A DNA stretch of 64,000 bases, from positions 17,796,001 through 17,860,000 of the forward strand of contig NC_079884.1 in the NCBI RefSeq assembly GCF_029227915.1, written 5' to 3'. This DNA comes from Hydractinia symbiolongicarpus (lineage: Eukaryota > Cnidaria > Hydrozoa > Anthoathecata > Hydractiniidae). How positions within the stretch are numbered: the first letter of the stretch is position 1; the number at the start of each line of letters is the position of its first letter. A model generated the notes under the pieces. The model worked only from the letters and a program-made list of their open reading frames with translations, was not told the DNA's origin and searched no databases. Made by a program: the position numbers and the translations under genes. Positions 29,621-40,709 of this stretch are shown here, in pieces.

Positions 29621-29757
29621 TTTTAAGCTCCCATTTCAGCTACAGAAATCTTTGATATTTCTGCTCAACTAGACAACGGCCTTATGTGGGCATCGAACCT
29701 ACAACATTTTAGACCCGAGGCGAGCGCTCTACTGACTGTGCTACCGATCAACAAACC
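29621..29757 (-). mobile_element. tRNA-derived SINE
   Basis: The minus strand has GGTAGCACAGTCAGTAGAGCGC (A-box-like) and GTAGGTTCGATGCCC (a full match to the B-box GGTTCRANYCC). A body beginning CCGTTGTCTAGTTGAGCAG follows. The body also appears near 48170-48250, so this is a dispersed family. Confidence 0.6.
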
Positions 29758-29989
29758 ATCTGCTAAAATAGAGCTTCCAGTTGCAGAGGTGTGTTCACGC
29801 AATCCTGTTTCGATGTTTCGAGTAATTTTCAAAAAATAAAGATTTTCAACAAAATTATGAGCAGGTTTGTAGATACATTTGCCTATAAAGTAAACTTAAC
29901 AATATTATTTTTTTTAAATGAATCTCGAATGACCCTTTCTAATGCTAATGTTAAATTTTACCTGGCCTAATCGTCCACTATATTTGCTC

Positions 29990-30727
29990 CTCTGTTATAA
30001 TAATACGAAGCTTCCGTTTGTATGTCCGTCTGTCTGTGACTTTTGCAAAGGCAATTATATTTTCCATACTTTTCTTCAACAAACCAATAAAACAACACCT
30101 CTAAAATTGTTCTGTAATTTACCAAACTTTGATGTAAAAGCAATATTAAAGTCAAAGGAATGTATATTAAAATTAGTGAAGCTATTACATTGCACTTTTA
30201 AATTTAAGGCTTAATAACTTGAAAACGGGTGGAAATAACTGACGTCATCTCCTGCGTGGACAAGTAGGGACTACCTGAGACCAAATTAGGACCAATTTTC
30301 TCAAGCTGGGTCAACCCAACCGTTTCTGAACAGACGGGCTAATGACGTTATCAAACACCTTTAAATCTTCATATCCCTTCAACTGTTCGTCAAAAGCACA
30401 TCATCCTATACATACTCTTGATCAGCATTTTAAGCTCTACAAAATGGAGTTAACAGGTAAAAAAAAAAATTTTAAAAATTTGTACACATTTTGTGGGAAA
30501 ATTTTTTAAAATCTTATAACTCTGTAACTGCTGACCCAACCGCGCGATCCTATACATAAATTTGATCAGCGTTTTAAGCTCCACACAATACAGGTAACAG
30601 ATAAAAAAAATTGTGCAAAAAAACTTTGTGCATCGACGGTCATTGCTGACGTCATTAAAAACCATATGACGTATCCTTGTCATTTCTTTTTTAAATAAGT
30701 GGATATTTCCACGTACCTTATGGACTA
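29990..30727 (+). mobile_element. Longer Helitron copy
   Basis: The 5' region has TCTGTTATAATAATACG followed by GTATGTCCGTCTGTCTGTG. The 3' end is the hairpin GTGGATATTTCCAC followed by CTTATGGACTAG|T. The interior has a repeated block CATCCTATACATAC...GATCAGCATTTTAAGCTC at about 30400 and 30550 and several TGACGTCA(T) motifs. No Rep/helicase ORF is present. Confidence 0.55.
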
Positions 30728-33586
30728 GTCTTATTTATAAAAAACTCTTGCGCATGGCAGATATAATTTTTTTGCAGGGTAGTAACTCTTGGAAAAATCC
30801 ACGGGTTTGCCGGTTCTCAGATCTTCGCCCGTAATACATATTTCCGCTTCGCTATTTCGTGCGCTTTTTAGTACAACATCACTCAGTGTGACAACAGAAT
30901 ACAATCATTATTATTATAAAGATAAAACCGATCATACGACGAATCTATCCAACAGCCTATCAAGTTAACCACAAACAAACAAGGTTGATTTACTTATTTG
31001 TTTTACCTCGTTCCCAAAAGCTTTTGCCTTTATGACATCCAGGCTGGTGGAAAAAAGCCTGTTACGCCTGGTGAATTATGTAATGCGCTTGGTTTACACC
31101 CAACATAGATAATTTGCACTTGGCCACGATATGTGAAAATATTCCGGTCGGCCGTAATTAATCGCTGGCCTAATATATAATAATAAGACCTTTTGGTGTT
31201 AAATTTTCTCAGTATGGTACACTGGCTTTAGAAGAATTAATTTTTTAAACCTTACTTGTTTGTTCTTATTTGGTTCAGTTGTAGAAGTTTTGTTACAAAA
31301 CTTTTATCGGCCTCATTTACATTGCTCAAATTCTGAAACCTGGTGACGGATAATTTAGCTCATTTGCCCACATAAAATTTAAAGAGAACACAGCCAGCTT
31401 GTCACCAAAATGTTTATGCAGGACAGAAATAAATTTTTGCAGGGCAATAGCTGTTCATAAATTATTTTTCGGGTATAATTATCAAAAATTAGAAGAGATC
31501 ATGTGACCAGTCTGTTCCAGGGTTTTGCCGCTTTCAATTTCGTCAATAACGAAAATGCCCTGGGAACGAGGTTGGTAAAGAATATTAGTAATATACTACA
31601 TAATCAGCAATGGAAATCTATAAATTATTTTGCAGAGAAAAGTTTTTTTTAATTACAATGCGAAGACTTTAATTTATTAAAAACATTCCCGCGTGATTGT
31701 GTTAAAAAATGTTACATACTGGACGATTAAATTACAATGCGAGGACTTTTTAGAAAAGGCGCGAATAGTCTGGAGCTGCCGTGTTGTTTTATCTCTCAGG
31801 GGAATAGTGAGTTGCCCTAACAACTTTTAATTATCTTCAAAATCAGATTTTTTAACAATAAACAACCTCCATAATCAATATTGAAGAAGTAGCCAATACA
31901 ATTCGATCGTGTACGCGAATGCTTTTTTCACATTGTATTATCATTATACGTTTAATCCTAACTTCTGGTGCAACATCTGCCACACCAGAAAGATTCTTCT
32001 CGATGTTAAGAAGAATCAAAACATGGTTTCGATCAAAAAGGCCCAAAAAAGGCTCAATTCTCTATCATCCATGATAATAAGGCCATTCTTGATCAACTAC
32101 CGTACCTTTATTAAATCGCGCCCAGATCGGAGAAACATATTTGGAAAATTCACAGAAAAAGATTTATAATTTAAAGTCTTTAACTTGTGGTGTTGTTTTT
32201 AAGTTTGTATTTTTTCCTTTTTTTCGAAAATCGTGTATTTTTTAGATTTACCATATTTACTATCAATATTTTTCCATTAACAAAAACTTAATAACTGTGA
32301 TGTTTTTTGGATTTACATGCCCATTCTAAGGCATTTACACAGCTCCCAAATGAAAAATTTTCTTCGGCGCCCACAGGTTGTCGGCATTTTTTCAGGAATT
32401 TTAAGCCCTCCATTAAAAAATTCTCGCCGCGATCCCTGTACTAGAATCTTTACCCAATAATTTGTTAAACTGTGAATTTTGAAAACATACTGTAACTAAA
32501 TAACTGATACAATGGTTTAATTACCACTTCTGATCTCCGTTTGAAACTGAGGCGTGAAGACACGCCGAAAGTTTTACTTTAGCAGATGTGTAAGTTACGT
32601 AACTACGTTAAAAATGCCCTGTCGCAGTTTCTGCAAAATTGCATTGTGAAACAATTAACGATAAGGCCCAATAGGTAAACAAACCCTCCAAAATGGAGCA
32701 TGCTTATGGCACCCAATTTACCATCGTTGAAGATACTATTGTACGACAGGTGTTAATCTGAGGACCGAAATAAGTAGAACGAGCGAACCCACTAATTGTT
32801 AACCGGCTTACGAGTACGGTTAATGTTCGCTGTACGTCTGCTTGTCTGTGATCTAGAATGTTGTTGCGGCGTGTGAATTTCCGTGGATTTTTTCACGGAA
32901 TTACGACTGGTTTTTCAATATATTATGTTCGGGTTTGTTACTCCGCAAAAAGTTTCTAGGCACCACAAGTTTTAGTTAGGACAACAAAACTACCAATGAT
33001 ACATACGAATATATACTCCACTAAAAATAATAAAGTTCCTTGAGTATACCTAAAAGATTTCTGAAGGTTAAAATGATTTCCAGGTATTTTAGTTTTTTGT
33101 TAAATTAATTAGTATGATCGCTTATTAAACAATAATCTTACTCACCTCCTTCAAACAAATAATTTTTTTTCCAGTTCTTATTTCGCATCTTTGTTTCATT
33201 TTGTTATTGTGATCACGTATCTTCTTCTTTCTTATATTTCCGCAAAGTTTATGCTACTTTTTGTTTGATATTTGACTTGTTATTATGTTATTAGTTTGGC
33301 TTGATTGTGTTTAAGTAATTACAAACCCCTAAGCTTATAACTACCATGGAAAATAAATTTAATGACCAGGCTATATATTGTTCTAGCCGCAGCCATTTCA
33401 GTTTATAATCTGTTAAAAAGATAATTACCATTAACGGTCTATTTTCCGTTAAAATGTCTTCAATTGATACGGTGAACAAATTCGAAATCATGCTTACATT
33501 TTGGACGTAGACTCGGGACTAAAAACGTTTCCAGCTATATTGTAAACACGGTGAAGAACGATATGAGTTTATAAGAAGAATCCTGT
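30728..33586. other. Gene-poor DNA with old repeat ends
   Basis: No gene recognised. A solo right end of the CAACCTCGTTCCCAGGG transposon family lies at about 31556-31574. A diverged Helitron 3' end (CGTGGATTTTTTCACGG then ACGACTGG) lies near 32885-32913. Confidence 0.45.
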
Positions 33587-33633
33587 TAGTGTGTTACAAC
33601 ATGCTCTACACAAAGAGTAATTGTAACACACTA
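33587..33633. repeat. Perfect 13-bp inverted repeat
   Basis: TAGTGTGTTACAA and its exact reverse complement lie 21 bases apart, about 270 bases upstream of a Polinton leader gene. The core GTTACAA is similar to the hairpins of the first Polinton. Confidence 0.5.
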
Positions 33634-33907
33634 CCGAGATTTTTACCACATTTACGCAAGAAGGTAAGAGAGTTTACAAGTGCAATAACTTTACTCAAAT
33701 TATTGAATTCTCTCAAAATGTTGTAAATTTCCCCTCGCTTCTCTCGAGCTCCCCCTACACCTCATCTGCGCATGCGCAAAATTTCAACGATATCCGACTG
33801 AAATTATGTCGGTTGCCGTCATCACAATGCGCAAGTGGAGTAAAATAATTTTCTGTCCATGTTAAAATTTATTAATAAATAAAATCTGTATATAATGAGG
33901 AGCCAAG

Positions 33908-34522
33908 ATGAGTTTTTTTAGAAATGCAATCAGCGTAATATACAACGCTGTATTAACGCCAGTAGCATCAACCACCAACGCTCTTACCGCTCGATTGCAG
34001 AGTGGTTTTTTTAAATATATATATATCACAAGGCCCTGGTGGACTGAGTATGTGTCGTATCGTTTCGTGACTCAGGACATGTGCACCAGAGCCGTTGAAG
34101 AGGAATGCTCGAGTATGTTCCCAATGATCTAAAAACACAGGAAATGTGCCATAAGGCAGCCGGGGTGTTTCCATGGAGCCCCGAGCATGTTCCAGATCGA
34201 TTCAAGACTCAGGAAATGTGCAACAAGGCAGTTGAATGGAATCCCAAAGCGATCGACTATGTTCCAGATGAATTCAAGACCCAGGAAATGTACGCCAGAG
34301 CATTGGGAGAAAAGTTCTATATACTCCCGGATGTTCCGGAAAGATTCAAGACGCAGGAAATGTGTAATAGAGCAGTTGAAGGATTCTAATCGGGAGGACC
34401 CATGAATTATTGAATATACTATAAAAAAGTTGCAAAAGGCTCAAATTAAAAATGAACTACTTCCGATAACATGGCATCCATCTCGATATTGGGATTGGTG
34501 TATTCCAGAGGATGAGCAGCAA
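33908..34522 (+). pseudogene. Polinton leader protein with KTQEMC repeats, frameshifted
   Basis: The ATG at 33908 opens MSFFRNAISVIYNAVLTPVAS, the same leader type as at 39636/40385. A frameshift near 34,105 moves the coding potential to the frame 34105-34389. That frame carries four about 24-residue repeats of the form VP-x-x-(F/L)KTQEMC(N/H)KAV, as in DUF4116-like repeat proteins of large viruses and Polintons. After a stop near 34,387 and another shift, the conserved ending PITWHPSRYWDWCIPEDE is encoded up to about 34,520, then a (TA)n and T run. At least two frame changes make it nonfunctional as a full-length protein. It is an isolated Polinton fragment; no other Polinton gene is nearby. 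Confidence 0.65.
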
Positions 34523-35059
34523 TATATATATATATATTTTTTTTTTTTCACTCATGATAATATATTTATCGTATATTGTTGAAGTTTTGCACATCGACGC
34601 CCAATCGCCGTGATTATTCTTTTAGAGATACAGAAAGTGGTTGCAGCGACGATGATATGTCATCCTCAACCTTTGGTGTTTCTTCAAGTCAATTTAAAAT
34701 TATTTATGTGTGATGTATCTTGTTGACAGTATTTACTTACGGGTGTATTTTTAAATTTTGTAGCGAATTCTAGCATTTTGATAGATGAAGATAATTCGCT
34801 GAACGTTACTTCAGATGTTGCTAATGACAATGTTGTATCTGCATCGAATGCAGGAAAAGCCGATGAAAAAAAAGATGAACGTAAAACTGATGATGGATAG
34901 AAAGAAAAAGTGTTGAAGGTATGTACAACTCGTTTTCTGGGGACGAGAGTGAGTTTTGTATTCACTTATAATTATTTGAGTACACTGGTCTCATTCAGGT
35001 ACTTCACAACTGAAGGAAAGTTTTTTATCTGAAACAAGTGAAGTTGGCAATGATACAAA
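34523..35059. other. AT-rich spacer before transposase remnant
   Basis: No gene recognised. Some acidic codons may belong to the N-terminal part of the following transposase. Confidence 0.35.
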
Positions 35060-36852
35060 TGATTCCGATTCTGACCCAACAGTTCATGGTGAATCCAGAA
35101 GTTTCGAAGAAAGTGAATCCGATATCGATGAATTCGCCGAAAATATATATGATCACAACAACAGATGCTTTATCGTTTATGGAAGTCAAATTGATGTGTT
35201 ATTGAACAGTTGTTTAAAGTGTGGGTCGCTTGTGAACAAGTTAACAATTCGCGAATCATTTCGTAAAGGTTCCCAGCTTTATCTCCACATTACATGTACA
35301 AAAGGCTGCACGTTTATTTAGAAATCTCAACCAGATTTCAAATGTGTGAAAGGTCAGGGAAATCTTGATATTGTTGCTGCCGTAACTTTTGCTGGTATAC
35401 CAGTTTCAAAGTTTGAAACAATCGCATGGATTATTAATTTACAATATATGCACAGCTCGACATTTTACCGTTTACGAAAAGAATACGTAGCGCCAGTTAT
35501 TAGAAGTACTTGGCAGTCTAATCATGACAAAACTTATGCTGAAATGATCAAATCTAGTGGTGTAACATTAGTAGGAGACGGTCGTAGTGATAGTCCTGGC
35601 CATTCTGCCAAATATGATACATACACATTAATGGTTCTACTACAGGAAAGATAGCTGAGGTGAGGTGAACAACAATTTTGCTGGTAAGATTCGGTTAATA
35701 TGTTGTTTATTTAATTCATTATTTTATTTAGGTTAACAACTCTATGGAGAAGGCAGAGTTTGTCCTCCTACTGGATAATTTACTGAAGGAAGGCATTCCA
35801 ATAGAGGTGATTTCGACGGATCGGCACATGCAAATACGAAAACTTACGCGAGAAAATTCAAAGTACAAGCATATCGCCTATTTTATTGATCCGTGGCATT
35901 TAATAAAAGGATTAAAAAAAAAAGTTAAATGCTAAAATTAAAAAGAAAGGCTGTGAAATTATCGGTATAATCATTGTAACTATTACTTTTAACCCCTGTA
36001 CCTTGACTTTAATGTTATACCATTATTATTATTCATTTTAAGCGGATTGGGATGGAGAGCACGTCAAACCATTTCTGGTGGAGTTTGGCGTCTGTAGTGG
36101 TAATCCTGATGAGTTAGTAGAAAGATATCAGTCAATTATTTTTCACGTCATAAACAAACATCATTGGCCAGGTAAACTGACAGCCTCGTCCTCCGCCCCT
36201 TGTGAGATCCGTAAAATATACATGCTGACTAACTTCTCTTATTTAGGAACTGTTCACTTGAATGTGCGCATGAGAGAATACCTGACACTCCTGAAAGGTG
36301 CGTTAAATGGACAAAAGCTGGTAGTACCGCTCATGACCAATTTTAAAAAATTATCATGCATTCTAATGTGAGGAAAGATTTACACCAAATGACAGGTGGA
36401 ATTCATACTACTTTGTTAGAAGTAAGTTTACAAGTTCTAAAATTTACTAGTAAATCAAATGTGGTTGTCTTTAATTTAATGTAATTTTCATACATAGGTT
36501 TATCACAACGTAATAGTTAAGTATTTGCCAAAAATATATCATTTCGGTTTTGATCACACGGAGATCGGAACTATGCTGGCTTCGCTCGATAACAATAATA
36601 ATAGAGGTAGAGAACAAAAAACGAAGAATTGTTAAAAATAAAGGTCTGAAAATTTCGTTTAAAAGTCATTACAGAATAGCTTATCATAAACCATCAAAGC
36701 GTTTTATTGCTCGCAAGTTCTACGAAAATAAAACATATGATTATCTGAAACAAATGCTTCATGACATCCGTGAAAATGCTACTCTTAGTATAAAAAGCGT
36801 AAGCGCAAGAAAAAGAAAGTCGATTGCTCCTATTGAAAGGGAAGCAAGGTAG
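35060..36852 (+). pseudogene. Kolobok-like transposase remnant
   Basis: Coding pieces on the plus strand in order: an acidic stretch with LNSCLKCGSLVNKLTIRESF (a CxxC zinc motif), then GNLDIVAAVTFAGIPVSKFE and VTLVGDGRSDSPGHSAKYDTYT, then NSMEKAEFVLLLDNLLKEGI with ISTDRHMQIRKL, AYFIDPWHLIKGLKKK, INKHHWPGKL, and near the 3' end YRIAYHKPSKRFIARKFYE. DGRSDSPGH-KYDTYT, TDRH and D-WHL-KG are, as I recall, the DDE-core motifs of Kolobok-type transposases. Stops and AT-rich gaps at about 35655-35735 and 35935-36045 could be introns, but stops inside the domains (for instance near 35,320) suggest decay. No THAP domain or TTAA-flanked inverted ends could be confirmed. Confidence 0.6.
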
Positions 36853-36896
36853 AAAATGATTTCGGATAGTTTGAAATACAAACGATTTAAATATTA

Positions 36897-37710
36897 AAAC
36901 AAGAAGCCCTGGGGGCTCTAAGAATTTCCGCTCGCTACCAAAATATTTGATGAAAACCAGCTAATTCGTTGTGTTATTGTGCTAAACATTTGAGGAGGTT
37001 TGGTGCATGAACCTCTGAAGATAAAGCACAGAAGTGACATTATATCTTACAACAAACGCAAACAAAACGAAACGTGTCATAATAAACTCACATTTTAAAA
37101 GAAATTGCTAACAAAAAATACAGCCTAACATTCATGGTAAGTCTTGCGATTGAAACGTTTATGGTCTTAAACGGCATTTAGTTGACAAAAAATCAAAATT
37201 TTGCTGTGACCATCATTTTCAGCATACTTTTTTTATTAACTGTGCAAATTTTTGTCGAAAATAAAGCAGTTTTAATTTTTGGTTAAATTTTGGCCTAAAA
37301 TGGCATTTAGGTGACAAAAATCAAAATTTCGATGTCACCATTATGTTCACCATACTTTTTTTGTTAACTTTGCCAATTTTTGTTGAAAATGAAGTAGTTT
37401 TAATTTTTGGACCAATTTTGTCCTAAAATGACATTTAAGGTGGCAAAAAATCAAAATTATTATGTCACCATTATGTTCAGCATACTTTTTTGTTAACTGT
37501 GCCAAATTTTGTTGAAAACAAATACTAATTTTGTCCTTAAACATCATTTAGATGAGTTCCCAGTAGTTGGGGAGCTTGGGTGCGAAGTTTACATCTGTGA
37601 CAGAGGAACATGTAATCCCAGGGTCGATTTTTTCTCAAAAAATGCTCCAAAAGAAAAAAACGACGGTTTTAAAGAATTTCCTACGCCTTCGGGCGCGGAA
37701 ATTCAATAAA
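36897..37710. repeat. Dispersed repeat with internal ~127-bp tandem units, copy 1
   Basis: It begins near AAGCCCTGGGGGCTCTAAG and ends with CGCCTTCGGGCGCGGAAATTC. It contains three to four diverged units with GGCATTTAG(G/T)TGACAAAAA, TCAAAATTTTG and CAGCATACTTTTTT. The same sequence is at 52905-53836. The ends are partly inverted (GAATTTCCGC against GCGGAAATTC). Confidence 0.7.
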
Positions 37711-37742
37711 AGTGTAAATATTTATTTTTTCTACTGTTCAGT

Positions 37743-38471
37743 TACCATCATCTCTCACCCATTCTATTGTATTTACAATCTCACTAGCCTTATCGTCGTG
37801 TCCTCTAAAAAAAGTGTAGTTGCCGTCTTCTTCTTCAAATTCGGCCCTTATACGGGTAACAGCGCAAGATGGTATAACCCGTCTAACATGGCGACCTAAC
37901 TTATCATGTATCCACCAGGTAAACTGTCTATATGCTGCATATCTATACGATCTAAAAGTAAAAATAAATAAACCTATCTTTAATCCATAATGAAATACGG
38001 TTTCATATGTGCAAAAAGTTACCCTACTTGTTTGGTACGTTATTTCTGCGCGGCAAATAAGCTCCTTCTTTATCTGCCAAGTTCACCAGCGATGTCCACA
38101 AAACCTCGACGTTAAGTCACACTGGACTAAAACCTGGGTGATCAGTTATAAATGTTAGATGTTTTATCTGCCGAAAAAGAAATTGACGCACCAATGTTCG
38201 CCTTTTTAATCATCCGTTTTGTTTCTTTGACCTCTACACAACAAATGCATTCAATAAGAAAAGACTTTTGGCAATATCCACATTTGCAACACGTTTCACT
38301 ATCCACGTCGCATATTCCCTGTTTTCCCATCTCTCTTTCTACATCACTCTCACTTGCCTCGCTACTGCAGTCAGTCCATTTATCTTCCCCACCCTCTGAT
38401 AAAATGACTGGCTCAAAAAAGTATGGTAAAATATCCTGTGCCGTTTTTACAGTTGAAGATTCCGCCATTAT
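37743..38471 (-). pseudogene. P2X7-intracellular-domain-like protein, disrupted
   Basis: The minus-strand first part starts MAESSTVKTAQDIL and has a cysteine-rich block CCKCGYCQKSF with IECICC (residues about 60-80 of the ORF from 38,477). After a frame change near 38,155 the sequence continues ITDHPGFSPV, then a TGA, then LNVEVLWTSLVNLADKEG. After a gap with likely splice signals it continues YRYAAYRQFTWWIHDKLGRH and RRVIPSCAV, ending at a stop near 37,743. The WC-C-C/ECICC, HPGF and YRQF-W-H-K-G-RRVIPSC motifs are those of the zinc-binding cytoplasmic domain of P2X7, which in cnidarians is a common stand-alone or transposon-linked domain. The frame change and in-frame TGA point to a pseudogene, though unrecognised splicing could account for one of them. 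Confidence 0.6.
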
Positions 38472-38489
38472 TGACATGTGAAATGAGCT

Positions 38490-39272
38490 CGTTTATCACA
38501 AGAACTTATTTACGCATTTTTCTGGTACAAGAATTATCGGCCAGCTTGGTTCATACTTTCTTATGACATCATAATAAAAATATAGACTGGCGCGAGTTTG
38601 AACATTGAGACGAAAAGGAAAGCTGAAGTGGAGAAGGAGGAACAGGGAAGTTGCAGAAGAATTTGAAGGGTATGACTTTTTTCCATTATCTCTCGAAGAA
38701 AAAGAATGCGACTTTTGTTATTATTGGCATGATACGAATGTATCATTAAAATATCATTTTTAATGCGGGAATCCCTTTAATATGGGAATAGACATAATAA
38801 AGACAGAATATCTTAAACGTTGATAAAACTGAAATATAGGCAGTCAAATAATTACACTAACCCAACCAAATATTCCTCTTCCATCTTCTCTTCAAAAAAA
38901 TTGATTCGCAGTTGATGAAGAAGCTGGAGTATAATAGCGTCTTTAAATTCGGTCTCTCGAAAGGGACGACTCGTACCTTAACCCCTAGAGCTTGGTTTAT
39001 TTGAACAAAATCCGCATCGTTAAAAACGTAACTGGAAACGAAATTTTAAAGGAGTATCTAGCATAGCTCAGCAAATAATATGAAAATAACAGTCTATAAC
39101 AATATTAGTGATCGAATTCGTAACGCAGTCTTCATTCTTTTCCCAATTTCACGAATATCAAGATCTCACACAGCCGGCGTAGCGCTGGGCCAGGTAGTAC
39201 TTTAAAAGTCGCGACGTTACGGCAATCAGTTAAAAAATCGGTCGAAGAAAAAGAAGAAGGAGAAGAAAAAAC
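38490..39272. other. AT-rich DNA, no gene seen
   Basis: No recognisable coding sequence. Left flank of the second large Polinton. Confidence 0.4.
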
Positions 39273-39327
39273 CCGCTCGTTTTAATAAGATCTCGGATGT
39301 AATCCGAGATCTTATTGAAACGAGCGG
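39273..39327. repeat. Long near-perfect hairpin at the left edge of Polinton 2
   Basis: Arms of 26 bases (CCGCTCGTTTTAATAAGATC and onward) differ at one position and have a three-base loop. It is 309 bases before the leader gene. It may be near the element terminus or be a regulatory hairpin. Confidence 0.65.
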
Positions 39328-39365
39328 ACAATAAAGCGAGTTGTAGTAGGGAGTCAATATACGTT

Positions 39366-39442
39366 TGACCTCCTTTTACACCTTTACCCCCTCAAACCCC
39401 CGCTTCCACCACCTCTACCCCGACCCCAACCTCCACCCTCCA
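39366..39442 (+). other. C-rich tract
   Basis: Many short C runs (CCTTTACCCCCTC, CCCCCGC, CTACCCCGACCCC, CCTCCACCCTCC), which are G-rich on the minus strand and able to form a quadruplex there. Comparable in style to the G-rich tract at 12786-12856, next to the other PolB. Confidence 0.55.
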
Positions 39443-39635
39443 AAAACCGGTAAATCCGATAAATCCGACAAATCCCGACAATTTCGGAAATACCGATAAA
39501 AAGCCTACACATGCGCATTAGCGACTAGCGGAAATAATGCTGACATCAACAAAATTTCGAGCATGCGCAATCGAGTAGGGAAAGTCCCTTACTCGATGAC
39601 CTTTTTTGATTGAGCCGTACTTATAATAAAACAAT

Positions 39636-40648
39636 GTGAGTTGGTTTAGGAACGCAATTAGCAAACTGTATAACACCCAACCTCGTCCCCAGGGCATCTT
39701 GTATCTTTTCTGACCCCGGGACGGCGATACGAACATGGCCCTGGAGGAGGCTGGTCCGATATGAAACCTGATTGGCGCGGATATGTCAAATAATTATTGC
39801 GTCATACAAACATTTTGGCGAGGCGGCGAGTCTGTGACCTCAAGTTTTTTTCAAAGTGAAAAATTTAATAAAAAGCATTACTAAGCAATGAAAGTATAAA
39901 ATAAGACATCATAAAGTAATACTGCTTACATGACAATATTTCAATAGCTGGGAATGTTTAATAAAGCTAGAAAAGTAGCTAGCTAGCACACTATACCTAG
40001 CAAACTATCAAGATAAGAACAAAAGAAAAAAACTCAACTTGTTTCTAAGTGGCCAGGTTTAATTTGCAGTTTTTTGCAAAGAATGACGTTGCATAAAATT
40101 GCCGCCCATGTCCTTTATAGACAAAATAATTTTGTACAAAATATCGAAAATGTTTTTTTTACAAAATATATATACATTACGTTTTAAATTATATCAGGTT
40201 GTTATTAGTGGGCATGTTTTATTACCTTATATGCTTTGGTTACCATAAAAATATAAAAAGCCAGTAGGTTAACCATCGGAGCCATTTTATCATTGACTGC
40301 ACGTGACGAGGCCTCCTCCAGGGCCATGTTCGTATCGCCGTCCCGTGGTCAGAAAGGATACAAGATGCCCTGGGGACGAGGTTGTATAACACCATATCAG
40401 CTCCAGTAGCAGCTACCCACTACGCTCTTGCCGATCGATTGAAGATTGTGAGGGATACTGCTACTTTTTATTATAACAACCTCAAGGAGCAAATTTCACC
40501 AACGCTTCATGATGTTGTAGAACAACAGGCACGGGAGCATTACCAGGGAATCGAAGATATCAAGCACCTGTTCCCGCAAGAGAGAAACCAACCAGAAGGT
40601 GTCGAAAATATTAGCACATATTCGATGAACATGACACGCAAATGTTAG
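39636..40648 (+). pseudogene. Polinton leader gene split by a transposon
   Basis: Left of the insertion, GTG/ATG-like codons at 39636-39677 encode a leader like the one at 33908. After the transposon the same frame resumes at 40385 and runs to a stop at 40648, with ALADRLKIVRDTATFYYNNL and a charged helical region (HDVVEQQAREHYQ). This leader type is found at the N-terminus of Polinton PolB or associated proteins in cnidarians. The first codon is GTG here where the relative has ATG, and a TGA overlaps it, so the original start may be damaged. Interruption by the 707-bp element destroys the gene. Confidence 0.65.
39678..40384. mobile_element. 707-bp DNA transposon inserted in the Polinton leader gene
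   Basis: The ends are inverted for about 75 bases with two to three mismatches: CAACCTCGTCCCCAGGGC... at the left and its mirror GCCCTGGGGACGAGGTTG at the right. The 9-bp sequence TATAACACC flanks both sides (39669-39677 and 40385-40393) and is part of the coding frame of the interrupted gene, which confirms insertion. No transposase ORF is inside. Same family as 23889-24249. The 9-bp duplication fits Mutator-like elements, but the superfamily is not proven. Confidence 0.85.
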
Positions 40649-40709
40649 AAGACGTGTCAAGACATGGCGGTTCAATAAGAATCTAAACCAATCACTGACA
40701 GATGCGATC

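Noticed and set aside
40382-40648. An independent gene starting at TTG 40382.
   Set aside because: The first bases belong to the end of the inserted transposon and its target duplication; the frame is the right half of the split leader gene.
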